Origin: Flabesymbios commensalis
Taxonomy: Eukaryota; Annelida; Polychaeta; Terebellida; Flabelligeridae
NCBI GenBank assembly: GCA_964017125.1
Contig: OZ024902.1
Coordinates: forward strand, 39,149,780-39,213,779
Length of the DNA stretch: 64,000 nt
Direction: 5' to 3'
Notes under the pieces: model-generated
What the model was told of the DNA's origin: nothing
What the model saw: the letters and a program-made list of their open reading frames with translations, nothing else
Database searches by the model: none
Shown here: in pieces, positions 45,650 to 54,831 of the stretch
Layout: each line of letters begins with the position of its first letter
Numbering within the stretch: the stretch's first letter is position 1
Program-made: the position numbers and the translations under genes

Positions 45650-46429
45650 ATATGTAAAAATTGCGTTGACAACTCAGCAGGACAAGGGCTGGATATTTTC
45701 AGTGCAATTAAACTTATTACAAGACATAATAGGGATAAATATGAGAAGATGTGCGTGCGTCCATCACATCCATGCAAGGTGATGAAATCCATTCCAGCAT
45801 TGAGCATCAGCACCCTAGCCCAAGTGGCTGAAACAGGTTTCAGCCACAGATTGACCGCGTACAAAATCGTGGGAGATTTCTTTGGACTGTCATATCGGAA
45901 AATATCGCTGAATAATCAGGTCAAAAATAGTTTTTTTAGAATCGGTAACATTTCAGTTCCATTCCCGCATGCTCAGCTTAGAGGACGCACAGTCATTAAA
46001 AAGTCATGGACATTTTTCGGACCTTGGGGTCGGGATCTCTCTCAGTTACGCCATGTTGGATTTTTCGTGTAAAGCAAATACATTAATCCACGGCTTCGGA
46101 GAGGACGACACGGCTACATTACCCCAGACACAGCGGTGGAACACCATCAAACCCCCCCCTTATTTCAACGTCTACATATGCTGTTGATAGCCTGGATGTA
46201 ATGCGGATATAATAGCCTAAAATAATTGACAATCAAATTGTCACCCTCGAGACGTATTACGGCCCTTTGATCCGAAGAGGTGAATAATAGAGATCTCATA
46301 TTGCAATACAAGAATACAACCTATTTCAGCACGTATCCTGTTTTTTGTTGTATAAACAGTTAAAGGGACCATCTAGTTGTAGCTAAGTGATGCTTGTCTG
46401 ATAATTGTAGAAATTTGCCAGGTGCACAA
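45650..46429. other. Unique stretch without repeats
   Basis: No repeat words. Frames of 72-107 codons on both strands lack motifs. GGATATTTTCAGTGCAATTA to AATAGGGATAAATATGAG looks non-random. Possibly regulatory. Confidence 0.3.
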
Positions 46430-46650
46430 CTTAGCGATTGAAGTTGCTTTTAATCCATTTTATTAGCCAAATTTTTAACTGCTATTGTGAACAAGATGAG
46501 CGGTTAAACATCAAGATTTGCAAATATTTAGTCTCAAATTAAACACATATGACCAATTTTCACCCACTTGAAGTTGTGGGTCGCGGTAGCGAGACACAAC
46601 TTCAAGTGGGTGCAAATTTAAATTATTGAATTTAGCGCCTTACGAGTTAA
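46430..46650 (-). mobile_element. T-E-like element, reverse
   Basis: Body words AAACATCAAGATTTGCAAAT and GTCTCAAATTAAACA, then a perfect hairpin at 46556-46618 with apex GGGTCGCGGTAGCGAGAC, ending near GAGTTAA. Confidence 0.65.
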
Positions 46651-46917
46651 TGACGGATGTAGGCCTACTTCTCTCTGATTCAAACTCGCGCCTACTGACT
46701 CTGAGTGAAGTAATCCACAGACAAAACTGATTGAGTGATAATAGTGTTCGGTGTCTTTTGCAGACAGTTTCCTCGTGTTACACAGGCCTGCAGGGCAATA
46801 ACACCACCCACCTAACGTGCGCGCACAGCACCGCGGAGGCTGTGAAAAAACATCACCTCGCCACGCGCTGAATCCGTTGTCATGGAAACGTCGCGGAAGG
46901 CAGGCGTGCACGGCGGA
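46651..46917. other. Spacer without gene
   Basis: A 97-codon minus-strand frame (46911-46618) has no recognised motif and runs into the T-E element. Confidence 0.35.
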
Positions 46918-47019
46918 TCACACACGTTGATCCGGTGCCGGTTTAAAGTTGGGCCAACGTCTACAACGCTGACACAACCTTGAGACAGAATTGTGCCGGA
47001 GTCTCGTGTGTGTCGGGTA
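46918..47019. repeat. HP-B hairpin element
   Basis: CACACGTTGATCCGGTGCCG at the left, centre AACGTCTACAACGCT, and GTGCCGGAGTCTCGTGTGTG at the right. CAGC/GCTGG ends are lost or changed (GTCGGG). Confidence 0.65.
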
Positions 47020-47100
47020 GCTTTACATGCCTGTGGAGTACTGATAAGTCACACATTTTATCGCCCATGTCGAGCTTTTAATAACTCGATTAGTTTGTCA

Positions 47101-47167
47101 TCTTGGTATTAAAAGGTGGTATCTGCCACTTTGTGAAGTGGCGGATACGACGCTTTAATACCAAGAG
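47101..47167. repeat. Inverted repeat (family I)
   Basis: TCTTGGTATTAAA and TTTAATACCAAGA at the ends, with ATCTGCCACTT and AAGTGGCGGAT inside. A diverged ATGGTGGTATCTGCCACTTC word recurs at 49957. Confidence 0.7.
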
Positions 47168-47394
47168 GATTATTATTTAATTTGATAGGCCATTACACCA
47201 CCGGGAACCATTCGCCCATATCACCTCACAGAACTTACGGCGTCACTTCGATTTGCGTAAAATTAAAATTGATATTGTCTGATAATTTAATCAAAGAAAT
47301 TTTTTTGCTTTAATGCACTTTCAAGTCTGATTTTACCATTGTCATTTTCATCAACTACAAGCCACGAATTGCTGTCGCAATTCTCGACTTGTAG

Positions 47395-47723
47395 TGGATG
47401 AAATGAATCGGGCTTTAGGCCACCTTTGTGCACATATAGGCTAAACTGGGCCAGGAGAACCTCCTGAGGATGGTGAGATGATTAAGATGACACTGCCCTC
47501 CTGACACAAGATTTGAAATTCGAGCCCTGGCGGTCTGAGGCCGAGCACGCTACCTCTCGGTCACGGAGGCTCCCCACAATACTGACTTTCACACGTGGAT
47601 GGGGAAGAAACATTTTTTTTGTTTCTTTCAAACCGCCGAGACCGGGAACTGAACCCCGAGCTCTGGCGTGAAAGGTAGCGGTGCTAACCACTACCCCAGG
47701 GCCCCCGCCCTGTACTGGATGAA
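47395..47723 (-). mobile_element. Composite SINE insertion with target duplication
   Basis: TGGATGAA at 47395-47402 is repeated at 47716-47723. Between them lie, on the minus strand, a tRNA-Glu-like head (47706-47633) and then the SINE also seen at 25535-25729 (GAGCCTCCGTGACCGAGAG to its AGGCTTAAAGCCC-type tail). This is either a dimeric SINE or two nested copies. Confidence 0.7.
47633..47706 (-). pseudogene. tRNA-Glu-derived SINE head
   Basis: Minus strand: A-box GGGGTAGTGGTTAGCACC, anticodon-loop-like CTTTCAC (UUC would read Glu codons), B-box GGGGTTCAGTTCCCGG. The acceptor ends do not pair well and a SINE tail follows, so I take it as a SINE head and not a working tRNA gene. Confidence 0.6.
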
Positions 47724-48015
47724 GATGATTTGATGTGTTTTAAAAATTAAAGAAAATTGCCATGTATTGGTAAACCAGTTTCATGGAAATTTTCGTTCAA
47801 AAACCCTTGATTGTATGAAAATTAAGTCTGTTTTCAGGGATGTAAAATGCTACTTTAATGCATTGTGAGGAGTTAAAGGGTTAAAGACAAACTGAATACA
47901 AGGGTGATCTGGTATATTCTCAAAGTAAATGTGCAAACATCTAGTCCAGATAAATCATGAAAAACCTGCTTTTTGATGTTTCCAATTAAAATAGGTTGGT
48001 ATACTTAAGTGCAGC

Positions 48016-48106
48016 ATTCTGGGGACGGTTGGCTCAGATCTGATGCGTTTGATTGGTTGAGATGTCAATCACACGTCTCAGATCTGGGTCAACCGCCCCG
48101 AGAATA
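48016..48106. repeat. Long inverted repeat (family H)
   Basis: ATTCTGGGGACGGTTGGCTC and AGATCTGATGCG face CGTCTCAGATCT and GGTCAACCGCCCCGAGAAT around a short GATTGGTTGAGATG turn. I see no other copy. Confidence 0.7.
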
Positions 48107-48525
48107 CAGAAATGCGCTCAATAATACTCCATAAAAATGTACACGACGCTGGCGAATAAAGCCCGCCGTAAAATTAACAATAAATATGGCGCGGCGCGGA
48201 GGTAAATTACAAATCAAAAGAGGCTTTTTTCCAACTGATGCCGTTTCCTCCGCAGGGCTAATTTTCCTGTGCTGGTATTTCAAGGACACGCAGCTCGTAA
48301 AACTTTTTTGTTTCAGAAAATTTTATGTTTCGTGTTTTTTCTCTGGGTAATCCGAGCGAGAGAATACGCGGGGATCCGCCCTCTGCCATTACAGCTGACA
48401 ACAAGGGAAATAAATAAGAACCTATCAGTTTCATCGTGACTGCAAATTTGCGAGATTTGTGAGATAAGTTCATGTAAAATCAGATGGAGACGGGGCAGCT
48501 TATTCCAGAAGAGAACTGTGAATTA
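48107..48525. other. Unique stretch without repeats
   Basis: Mixed AT-rich and GC-rich words such as CCATAAAAATGTACACGACG and AACAATAAATATGGCGCGGC. Minus-strand frames have no motif. Candidate conserved non-coding sequence. Confidence 0.3.
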
Positions 48526-48634
48526 CCAGCAAACACAAAACATTTGCATAGCATTTGTACAATGTTGGACCAACGTCGAAGACGTTGGGCCGACGTTGTA
48601 CAAATGCTATGCAAATGTTTTGTGTTTGCCAGGG
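48526..48634. repeat. HP-B hairpin, ACATTTGT subfamily, near perfect
   Basis: CCAGCAAACACAAAACATTT start. About 35 of 38 arm positions pair around the GAA turn between AACGTC and GACGTT. GAATTA occurs on both sides (48520-48525 and 48635-48640) and may be a target duplication. Confidence 0.9.
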
Positions 48635-49145
48635 GAATTATCTTTACATAATTTCAGTTTTCTATTCAAATACATCTAACTAATACGTTTGAGAAAAATT
48701 TGAGGAGGTGAATTATATTTGTGTCAATAAAAAACTTAAATTATGCCAAACGTATGGCAAAATGGGCTACCCGGTATGACTGGGCCGCCTAAATCATTTA
48801 CTTCGCAGTCATCAGGGTAAAAAAATAAGCCAAAGAGGTATGTACATGTATTTGCAGGCAAGTCGAGTCGATTGGAAAATATAAATGGTGTTGCTGCGCG
48901 TCAGAGTTTTCAGAATCAGGTCGCTGCCTGGTTCAATCTGGGAGAGCCAAATTATGTAATTAAAATCTCCCTCTTCGGGTGGATGAACATTATTTTACTC
49001 TGGGACTATATATACTCTCTCAAGCAAGATTGAACCGAATATAACACCACTGCAATTATTACAATATTTTGTGGTAGACGCTTTAAACAATCCAGCAGCA
49101 CAAGGGTTGTGAAATATGAGAAAAAAAAATTGTTAGAAATGGCGG
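48635..49145. other. Spacer without gene
   Basis: Nothing recognised. Confidence 0.35.
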
Positions 49146-49596
49146 TTAACCTTTTAATCGCCAAGTTATTCTATTTGAATTTTCACCCACTTGAAGTTGT
49201 GTCTCGCTGACGCGATTCACAACTTCAAGTGACAGAAAATTATTCAGATTTGACAAAATGGAGGTATTTTCAAATCTTGCTGATTGATGTCACGTTCCAG
49301 ATTTTAACCCTTATCTTGCTAAGTTAATTTATTTAAATTTTCACCCACTTGAAGTTGTGTTTCGCTACCGCGACCCACAACTTCAAGTGGCTGAAAATTA
49401 CACATATTTGTTTCATTTGAGCACAAATATTTGCAAATTTTGATGTTTAGACACACATTTAATTCCCAATAACAGTGGATTGGCGGACTAATAAAAAAGA
49501 TTAAAAACGACAAGTCGTGATCAGCAGGATAAGGGTTAATATGTTTAAAAGGTGGTACTTGATGTGCTAACATAAAAAAACAATAAAATCGGTTAA
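49146..49596. mobile_element. T-C element interrupted by a T-E element
   Basis: TTAACCTTTTAATCGCCAAG start with its hairpin at 49190-49245. It resumes after the insertion with AATATGTTTAAAAGGTGGTA and ends early at AAAATCGGTTAA, without the full right terminal repeat. Confidence 0.8.
49304..49539. mobile_element. T-E element, complete, nested
   Basis: TTAACCCTTATCTTGCTAAG start and GATCAGCAGGATAAGGGTTAA-type end, with TTAA at both borders. Hairpin CACCCACTTGAAGTTGTG ... CACAACTTCAAGTGGCTG. 236 bp, inserted at a TTAA of the T-C element. Confidence 0.9.
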
Positions 49597-49824
49597 ACCA
49601 ATGTGATGCACGTAAACCAGTGATGTTGGCGGAGCTTCTGGTCTCCCGTGGAATCAGATTTGTTGCGGCTTGTTTTAGTGGTAGTGGGAAACGCGAGATA
49701 ATCTGTCAGAACTCATGGCATCATGGCGTATGTCCATAAACAATCTCTACCTGTGACAGCAGGGGTTGGATGCCTCAGCATAAAACATCCCTATCAGGCT
49801 GCGCACGCGCGCTATGTATAGACG

Positions 49825-49929
49825 CCACACACGGGACGTTGACCCAAGGTTGTTTTAATGTTACACGACGTCGAAGACGGCGGGCCAACATTAAAACAAC
49901 CTTGGGTCAAGGTCTCGTGTTTGCCGGGT
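49825..49929. repeat. HP-B hairpin element
   Basis: CACACACGGGACGTTGACCC start; arms CAAGGTTGTTTTAATGTTA and complement; centre GACGTCGAAGACGGC; GTCTCGTGTTTGCCGGG end. Confidence 0.82.
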
Positions 49930-50250
49930 ATGGACTCCACACACGTCTCCGTATTTAATGGTGGTATCTGCCACTTCTCGCAGTTGAAAAGATTGTTGAA
50001 AAGAGAGAGGCACTATAAGGTTTATACCAGAACTAGTGCATAATCTCGCGTCAGCCCTCGCGCTGCGGGCTCCTCTATTTCTTTTTTTTTTCGAAGTGTC
50101 AGATACCAGCCATCAACGCTAAAGCGTTGAGCTGCCTTTCAAGAACGTAAATAAATACAAACAACTTACATGTCGATTCTTGCAAGTCAAGTCAATATTT
50201 CGAAGTTAAATTGTTAATTGGAGAACAAGTGAAAGCACTCCACACATAAA
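49930..50250. other. Spacer with a diverged family-I repeat
   Basis: ATGGTGGTATCTGCCACTTC near 49957 and GAAGTGTCAGATACCAGCCA near 50094 face each other about 140 bp apart. AACGCTAAAGCGTT at 50118 is a small palindrome. Confidence 0.45.
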
Positions 50251-50440
50251 TTACCCGATAACCGCGAAGTTTTTATCGTATTTAAATTGTCCCCCCACTT
50301 GAAGTTGTGTCTCGTTACCGCGACCAACACATTTACATGTAAGTGGGTGAAAATTGACCATCTTTGTTTAATTTGAGACCAATTATTTGTAAATCTTGAT
50401 GGTAAAACACTCATTTCATTTCCAATAACAAAGATTTGAT
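50251..50440. mobile_element. T-E element, diverged
   Basis: Hairpin CCCCACTTGAAGTTGTGTCT ... TTTACATGTAAGTGGGTG at 50292-50355; body words ATTTGTAAATCTTGATGG and CACTCATTTCATTTCC. Confidence 0.65.
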
Positions 50441-50671
50441 CGATGCAGGATGCTGAGATTTGTAGAGTGCACAGAAAGTGAGAACAAGGCCGGCGTTATA
50501 TCGTCACGGGTACGAGTACAACGAGAACAGCAGAACGGCAATCTAATCAACGCAATAATCTGCTGTGGGTGACGAGTGCCTCCAGAAACAAATTGGCGTT
50601 CGCTATTTTCATCTTCGGGCGACGACAAAAACTGTCACCAGTCATTCCTTTACCGAGAAAATGCCACTTTA
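50441..50671. other. Spacer without gene
   Basis: Nothing recognised. Confidence 0.35.
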
Positions 50672-50689
50672 CCCCCCCCCCCCCCCCCC
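50672..50689. repeat. Poly-C tract
   Basis: Eighteen consecutive C. Confidence 0.95.
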
Positions 50690-50709
50690 GAGCACTGAGC
50701 TGTTCAATT

Positions 50710-50762
50710 AAAATTTTCAGTCACTTCCGCGACCCACAGCTTCAAGTGACTGAAAATTTATG
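50710..50762. repeat. Half of a T-C/T-E hairpin
   Basis: TTTTCAGTCACTTCCGCGAC then CCACAGCTTCAAGTGACTG: the left stem is cut to CACTT, the right arm whole. Confidence 0.6.
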
Positions 50763-51297
50763 TGATTTGTCTAATTAAAGTTCCAACATATAATATCAGT
50801 GTCTCAAGATTTAAGATATATTTTATTTTTAACAACTGGCTACACATGTGTTAATAAAATACACAATACACAGTCGACATCCGTGCTCAAAAAGTGGAGA
50901 AATTCAACCTGATTTCATTCACGTTGAACTGCGAATCGCTACCAATATCGCAACCTCACAAACTCACCTTTCATAAAATATGCAAGTGAGAGCATTCTAA
51001 AGTGCGTCCTGATTTCGATGGTTTAACCCTTTAAGCGTTGAGAACGACTATAATCACTTGTAATTAAGTTTATTAGACGATCAAAGCACTTTTATTGGGA
51101 ATGAAAATGTTTAAATATCAAGATTTGCAAATGGTTGCTTCGCAAATGTGTCGCAATTGATTAGGCGGAAAAAACTCAACCCTTAGAGCGCTGATGTCGA
51201 CAATAGTAACTGTGTTTTTATTAGCACTTTCGTAACCAGTAATGTGTTGTTGAAAGTAAAATGCCTTAAAACTTGAAACACTGTCATTCGTTGAGTC
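50763..51297. other. Remnants of TTAA-type elements
   Basis: TTTAACCCTTTAAGCGTTGAG at 51023 and CAACCCTTAGAGCGCTGATG at 51178 look like element ends. The T-E body word TTATTGGGAATGAAAATG lies between them. Too diverged to bound. Confidence 0.45.
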
Positions 51298-51519
51298 TTA
51301 ACCCTTGTCCTGCTGAATTGTTTCAATTGTATTTTTCGTCATTTGAAGTTCAAATGACGAAAAATATGACTATTTGTGAAAAATAAACATGTCTGAAAAT
51401 TAACATTTTGATTAACTGAGCATCTATCACAAACTATTTTATGGATTTCAGTGGCATTTTATTTCCTTTGAAACTTACTAGAAACCGGATATATACGGCT
51501 CCAGCAACACAACGGTTAA
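51298..51519. mobile_element. T-F element with shortened hairpin
   Basis: TTAACCCTTGTCCTGCTGAA start and GGCTCCAGCAACACAACGG plus TTAA end. The hairpin keeps only its outer stem, TTTTCGTCATTTGAA and TTCAAATGACGAAAA, with a single base between, where the copy at 53738 has a long inner stem. Confidence 0.8.
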
Positions 51520-51529
51520 ATCTCACAAA

Positions 51530-51632
51530 TCCAACTTATTTTCAGTCACTTGAAGCTGGGGATCGCGGTAGCGAGACGCAGCTTCAAGTGACTGAAAATT
51601 AAAATCTGATAGCTCAGAAGTATAAGGGTTGA
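51530..51632. repeat. T-C/T-E hairpin with element end
   Basis: TTTTCAGTCACTTGAAGCTG, apex GGATCGCGGTAGCGAGACG, CAGCTTCAAGTGACTGAAAA, then GTATAAGGGTTG. The AGCTG/CAGCT change is present in both arms. Confidence 0.7.
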
Positions 51633-51886
51633 CATATAGGATATTTTGCTTCCGTCGCCCTGTTAGGTCTATGGCCCCACATAAATATTTTATAATCTGA
51701 CTTAAAAATATCACAATAAAATTAAAATATATCACAATAAAAACGATAAATCATAATATGGAAATGACGATAAGCTGACAAAGTTGATCGTGTACAATTA
51801 TGCTTAGATTCGGGAATGGTACATGTAGGCCTATATGTAATATCACATAGCTGTATGGGTGGGCAACAAGTTATAGCAATGATATC
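51633..51886. other. Spacer without gene
   Basis: Contains TAGGCCTA at about 51828. Nothing else. Confidence 0.35.
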
Positions 51887-51986
51887 CTAACAAATACCGG
51901 ACGTTATGTCAATGTCGTTTTACTGTTGGGCCAGCGTCGCAGACGGTGGGCCAGAAGTAAACCAACATTGGGCTAATGTCTGGTGC
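51887..51986. repeat. HP-B hairpin element
   Basis: CCTAACAAATACCGGACG start; arms GTCGTTTTACTGTTGGGCC and complement; centre GCGTCGCAGACGG. Confidence 0.75.
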
Positions 51987-52192
51987 ACATACAGTCGTCA
52001 GGATTTGTTTTCAATACAACACAATCATGCAAAATATTAATTATAATTCATATTTTTTATTATACTTGTCCAATATATCAATATTGATGTATTTGACGAG
52101 TATATTTAAAAAAAAGATTTTTTTTTATTCACTGCGATATCAGAATGAAAATCTGTATTAGACGAAGGGTTAAAAACAAATAATTTTTTAGA

Positions 52193-52242
52193 AATCACTT
52201 GAACCTGTGTCTGGCTACCGCGACCCAGAGCTACAAGTGGTT
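52193..52242. repeat. Solo T-C/T-E hairpin, diverged
   Basis: AATCACTTGAACCTGTGTCT, then GGCTACCGCGACCC, then AGAGCTACAAGTGGTT. Confidence 0.55.
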
Positions 52243-52390
52243 CTATTAAAAACCGACTGCATTCTTATACTAAATACCATCTTGTGATTTAAAAAAATAT
52301 ATCTAAAAAGCAAATAGAATGTTTAAAAACAGTGACAATGTTGATCAGATACATCAAAGTATTCATATGCTGCGAGTGTTTCATCCAATC

Positions 52391-52495
52391 CCAGCAAACA
52401 CGAAACATTTGTATAACATTTATACAACGCCGGCCCAACGTCTTCGACGTTGGTCCAACATTGTATAAATGTTATGCAAATGTTTTGTGTTTTCT
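52391..52495. repeat. HP-B hairpin, ACATTTGT subfamily
   Basis: CCCAGCAAACACGAAACATT start; centre CCCAACGTCTTCGACGTTGG; arms with ATAACATTTATACAA. It lies about 300 bp beyond the CCP6 stop codon and so could be in that transcript's 3' end. Confidence 0.87.
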
Positions 52496-52691
52496 TAGAT
52501 ATGAGTATCAAAGGGTCGTATCGTAGCGGCACATACGACCCTCTAGTACTCACGGATCGATTTGTCTGTGTCGACCAGAGATTCTTGAAAACTGTTGGCG
52601 TAGTCGCTGTGATGAAATGTGAAGAAAACAGACCGTCACATAGTGTGTTTTCGGCATATATTTTGATTGGGATGGAATGACTTTACAATTA

Positions 52692-52805
52692 TGTACTACA
52701 TCAAATCAATGATGTGTCAACCATGTACTACACCAACATCAATGACGTCCTACACCAGCATCAATGACGTTTGAATGACGTACTACACCAACATCAATGC
52801 CGTTT
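52692..52805. repeat. Short tandem repeat overlapping the CCP6 stop
   Basis: GTACTACACCAACATCAATG and close variants occur four times at 24-34-bp spacing. The rightmost unit covers the stop codon of the CCP6 gene. Confidence 0.8.
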
Positions 52806-52896
52806 CAGGTCCCGTGGCATGCGGATGGCGGGGTTGTCGTAGGTGCCGTTCGCGCGGTCGTACATCAGTCGGCTGTCCCTCACTAAGCGGTCGTAT
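52794..52896 (-). CDS. AGBL4: Cytosolic carboxypeptidase 6, last exon
   Basis: The acceptor on the minus strand is CTTTTTCTCCGCAG, then ATACGACCGC. In the phase left by the preceding exon (2 bases, CG) this reads R-YDRLVRDSRLMYDRANG, then TYDNPAIRMPRDLKRH and TGA. These 33 residues are a basic C-terminal tail beyond the catalytic domain. The corresponding tail of vertebrate CCP6 is also basic and poorly conserved, so I infer identity from the splice phase and position and not from similarity. It is about 1.9 kb from the previous exon. The stop lies inside a tandem repeat, so the end of the protein may be recent. Confidence 0.7.
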
Positions 52897-53118
52897 CTGC
52901 GGAGAAAAAGAGAAATAATATTTAGAAAATTCGAATAAATTTAAACATTTAGTGAGGTATGTTACAATTGACTTTTGTAGCCTAGACTATGATTAATTAA
53001 TCAACAATATTGCTATGTACATTCTTTGTCAGTCTAAAATCTCGAAAACATTGGATATTTTGTATGAAGAGTGTGAGAGCTCTTTTCAAACAACTTACAT
53101 GTATGTTCGGAGTTTAGC
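52897..53118. other. CCP6 intron sequence
   Basis: AT-rich. Nothing else recognised. Confidence 0.5.
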
Positions 53119-53377
53119 TTAACCCTTTCAAGCCTGAATTTACCATTGTCATCTTCATCCACTACAAACCGCGAATTGCTGCCGCAATGCTCGACTTGTA
53201 GTGGATGTAGATGATTTGAAGTGGGTGAAAAATTAAAGAAAATAACCATGTATTTACTATTAGTAAATCAGTTGCATGGGATTTTTTTTACTAAAACCCC
53301 TAGTTGAAGGAAAATTAGGTCTGTTTTCAGGGATGTAAAATGATGCTTTAATGCATCGTGAGGGCTTGAAGGGTTAA
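53119..53377. mobile_element. T-G element, complete
   Basis: TTAACCCTTTCAAGCCTGAA start and GAGGGCTTGAAGGGTTAA end. Terminal repeats agree over about 13 bp with TTAA on both sides. Hairpin CATCCACTACAAACCGCG, AATTGCTGCCGCAATG, CTCGACTTGTAGTGGATG. 259 bp; in a CCP6 intron. Confidence 0.9.
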
Positions 53378-53404
53378 ACAAATTGGGCAAACTATCCAGA
53401 TATT

Positions 53405-53495
53405 GACCCTTAAAGCGCGGGGGTATAAATTTTAATTTTTTCCCCCCCTCTAAGTTGTGTTTCGCCACAAACTTAAAGTGTGTAAAAAATACTTA
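53405..53495. repeat. Diverged TTAA-type element with hairpin
   Basis: GACCCTTAAAGCGCGGGG then CCTCTAAGTTGTGTTTCGCC and ACAAACTTAAAGTGTG. The apex is almost gone. Confidence 0.5.
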
Positions 53496-53610
53496 TATTT
53501 GTTTAGTTTGAATCAAAATATATACTAATTTAAAAATTGTAATCTTTAATTCTCCCACAAATTATTGTCCTGTGTAAAGGACAAACAAAGAGGCTGAAAC
53601 CGGCTATACT

Positions 53611-53717
53611 CAGCAAACACAAAACATTTGTAAAACATTTATACAATGTTGGACCAGCGTCGTAGACGTTTGGCCGACGTTGTATAAATGTTATACAAAT
53701 GTTTGGTGTTTGCTGGG
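53611..53717. repeat. HP-B hairpin, ACATTTGT subfamily
   Basis: CAGCAAACACAAAACATTTG start, centre GCGTCGTAGACGTTTGGCC, GGTGTTTGCTGGGG end. In the CCP6 intron. Confidence 0.88.
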
Positions 53718-53737
53718 GAGAAGACTAGATTAGGGCT

Positions 53738-53984
53738 TTAACCCTTATGCTGCCTATTTTTTTCAGACTATTTTTCATTCATTTGAAGCTGGAATTGCCT
53801 ACGCAATTTCCAGCTCCAAATGACGAAAAAAAATTATATTTATGAACAAATATACATCTTCAAAATGGAACTATTAGATCAAGCTAAGCATCTATAACAA
53901 ACATTCTAGTAATTTGATTTGAATTAATTGGTTTGAAATTTGATTGAAAATGGATATATTCGGTCCCGGCAGCAAAAGGGTTAA
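53738..53984. mobile_element. T-F element, complete
   Basis: TTAACCCTTATGCTGCCTAT start and CGGCAGCAAAAGGGTTAA end. Hairpin TCATTTGAAGCTGGAATTGC, CTAC, GCAATTTCCAGCTCCAAATG. Body word ATTCGGTCCCGGCAGC near the right end. 247 bp; TTAA intact. Confidence 0.88.
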
Positions 53985-54015
53985 CATATATAAACGAAAC
54001 GCTATATTCACCATG

Positions 54016-54096
54016 CTACTCTGCAGAGGAAGATAATAGTAACTGTTTATTTTGTAAGTCAGCAGTTACCGCTGTTTGCCTTTGTGTGGCAGTATA
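54016..54096. repeat. HP-A palindrome, diverged
   Basis: CTACTCTGCAGAGGAAGATA start and TTTGCCTTTGTGTGGCAGTA end. Confidence 0.7.
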
Positions 54097-54280
54097 GTGT
54101 GATTTGTAGTGTTATTTAAAAGTAAACATTGCAAGGCGTGTCATCCATCAGGTAGAATTATAAAGAATACGCCAGCAGGCACCATGGACATCTTTATTAC
54201 GCATGCCGCCAGCGAGCGCGCAGGGCGCAATTCTATCCTCCAAAATAAATAAATATCTATAAAAAGCAGGGTGGTGGTTA

Positions 54281-54337
54281 CCCAGCAAATACGAGACGTT
54301 GACCTATTGTTGGGTCAATGTTGGCCGTGTTTGCTGG
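54281..54337. repeat. HP-B hairpin, short form
   Basis: CCCAGCAAATACGAGACGTT with GACC, then GGTCAATGTTGGCCGTGT and TTGCTGG. Only 57 bp; the inner arms are deleted. Confidence 0.65.
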
Positions 54338-54476
54338 CTATAACTTTCCTCAACGCATTTATGCACAACATGCAATACTTTTAATACAATTAATCTAAAA
54401 ACACGGTAAAGTCCAGCAAAATAAAATCGTACCGTGATGTTATGACATGTCATAATTTATATTTATTCAACTTGAA

Positions 54477-54728
54477 TTAACCCTTTAAGCCCCGACGATG
54501 CAATAAAGCATCATTTTACATCCCTGAAAACATACCTAATTTTCCTACAACTAAGGGTTTTAGAACGAAAATTTTCATGAAACAGGTTTCCCAATACGTG
54601 GTTATTTTCTATAATTTGTAAACCACATCAAGTCATCTTCATTCACTACAAGTCGAGAATTGCGGCAGCAATTCGCGGCTTGTAGTGGATGAAGATGACA
54701 ATGGTAAATTTAGGCTTGAAAGGGTTAA
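54477..54728 (-). mobile_element. T-G element, reverse
   Basis: TTAACCCTTTAAGCCCCGAC start and TAGGCTTGAAAGGGTTAA end. Hairpin near the right end (CATTCACTACAAGTCGAG, AATTGCGGCAGCAATT, CGCGGCTTGTAGTGGATG). In a CCP6 intron, close to the exon. Confidence 0.88.
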
Positions 54729-54831
54729 AGAAGAACAGAAACGAGAGTGAATAGCTGAGTGCTGGCTGGGATTTCCCGAAATTTGATAATAACGTAAAAT
54801 TTATCTATTTCTGACAGGTGAGAAGGCGTAC

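Larger units (their letters stand above)
47310..47884. mobile_element. T-G element split by SINE sequence
   Basis: TTAATGCACTTTCAAGTCTG start, hairpin CATCAACTACAAGCCACG ... CGACTTGTAGTGGATG, right part ATGTTTTAAAAATTAAAG to GAGTTAAAGGGTTAA. Interrupted at 47403-47715. Confidence 0.78.

Noticed and set aside
47633-47706. Functional tRNA-Glu gene
   Set aside because: Acceptor stem does not close and a SINE tail and target duplication surround it.
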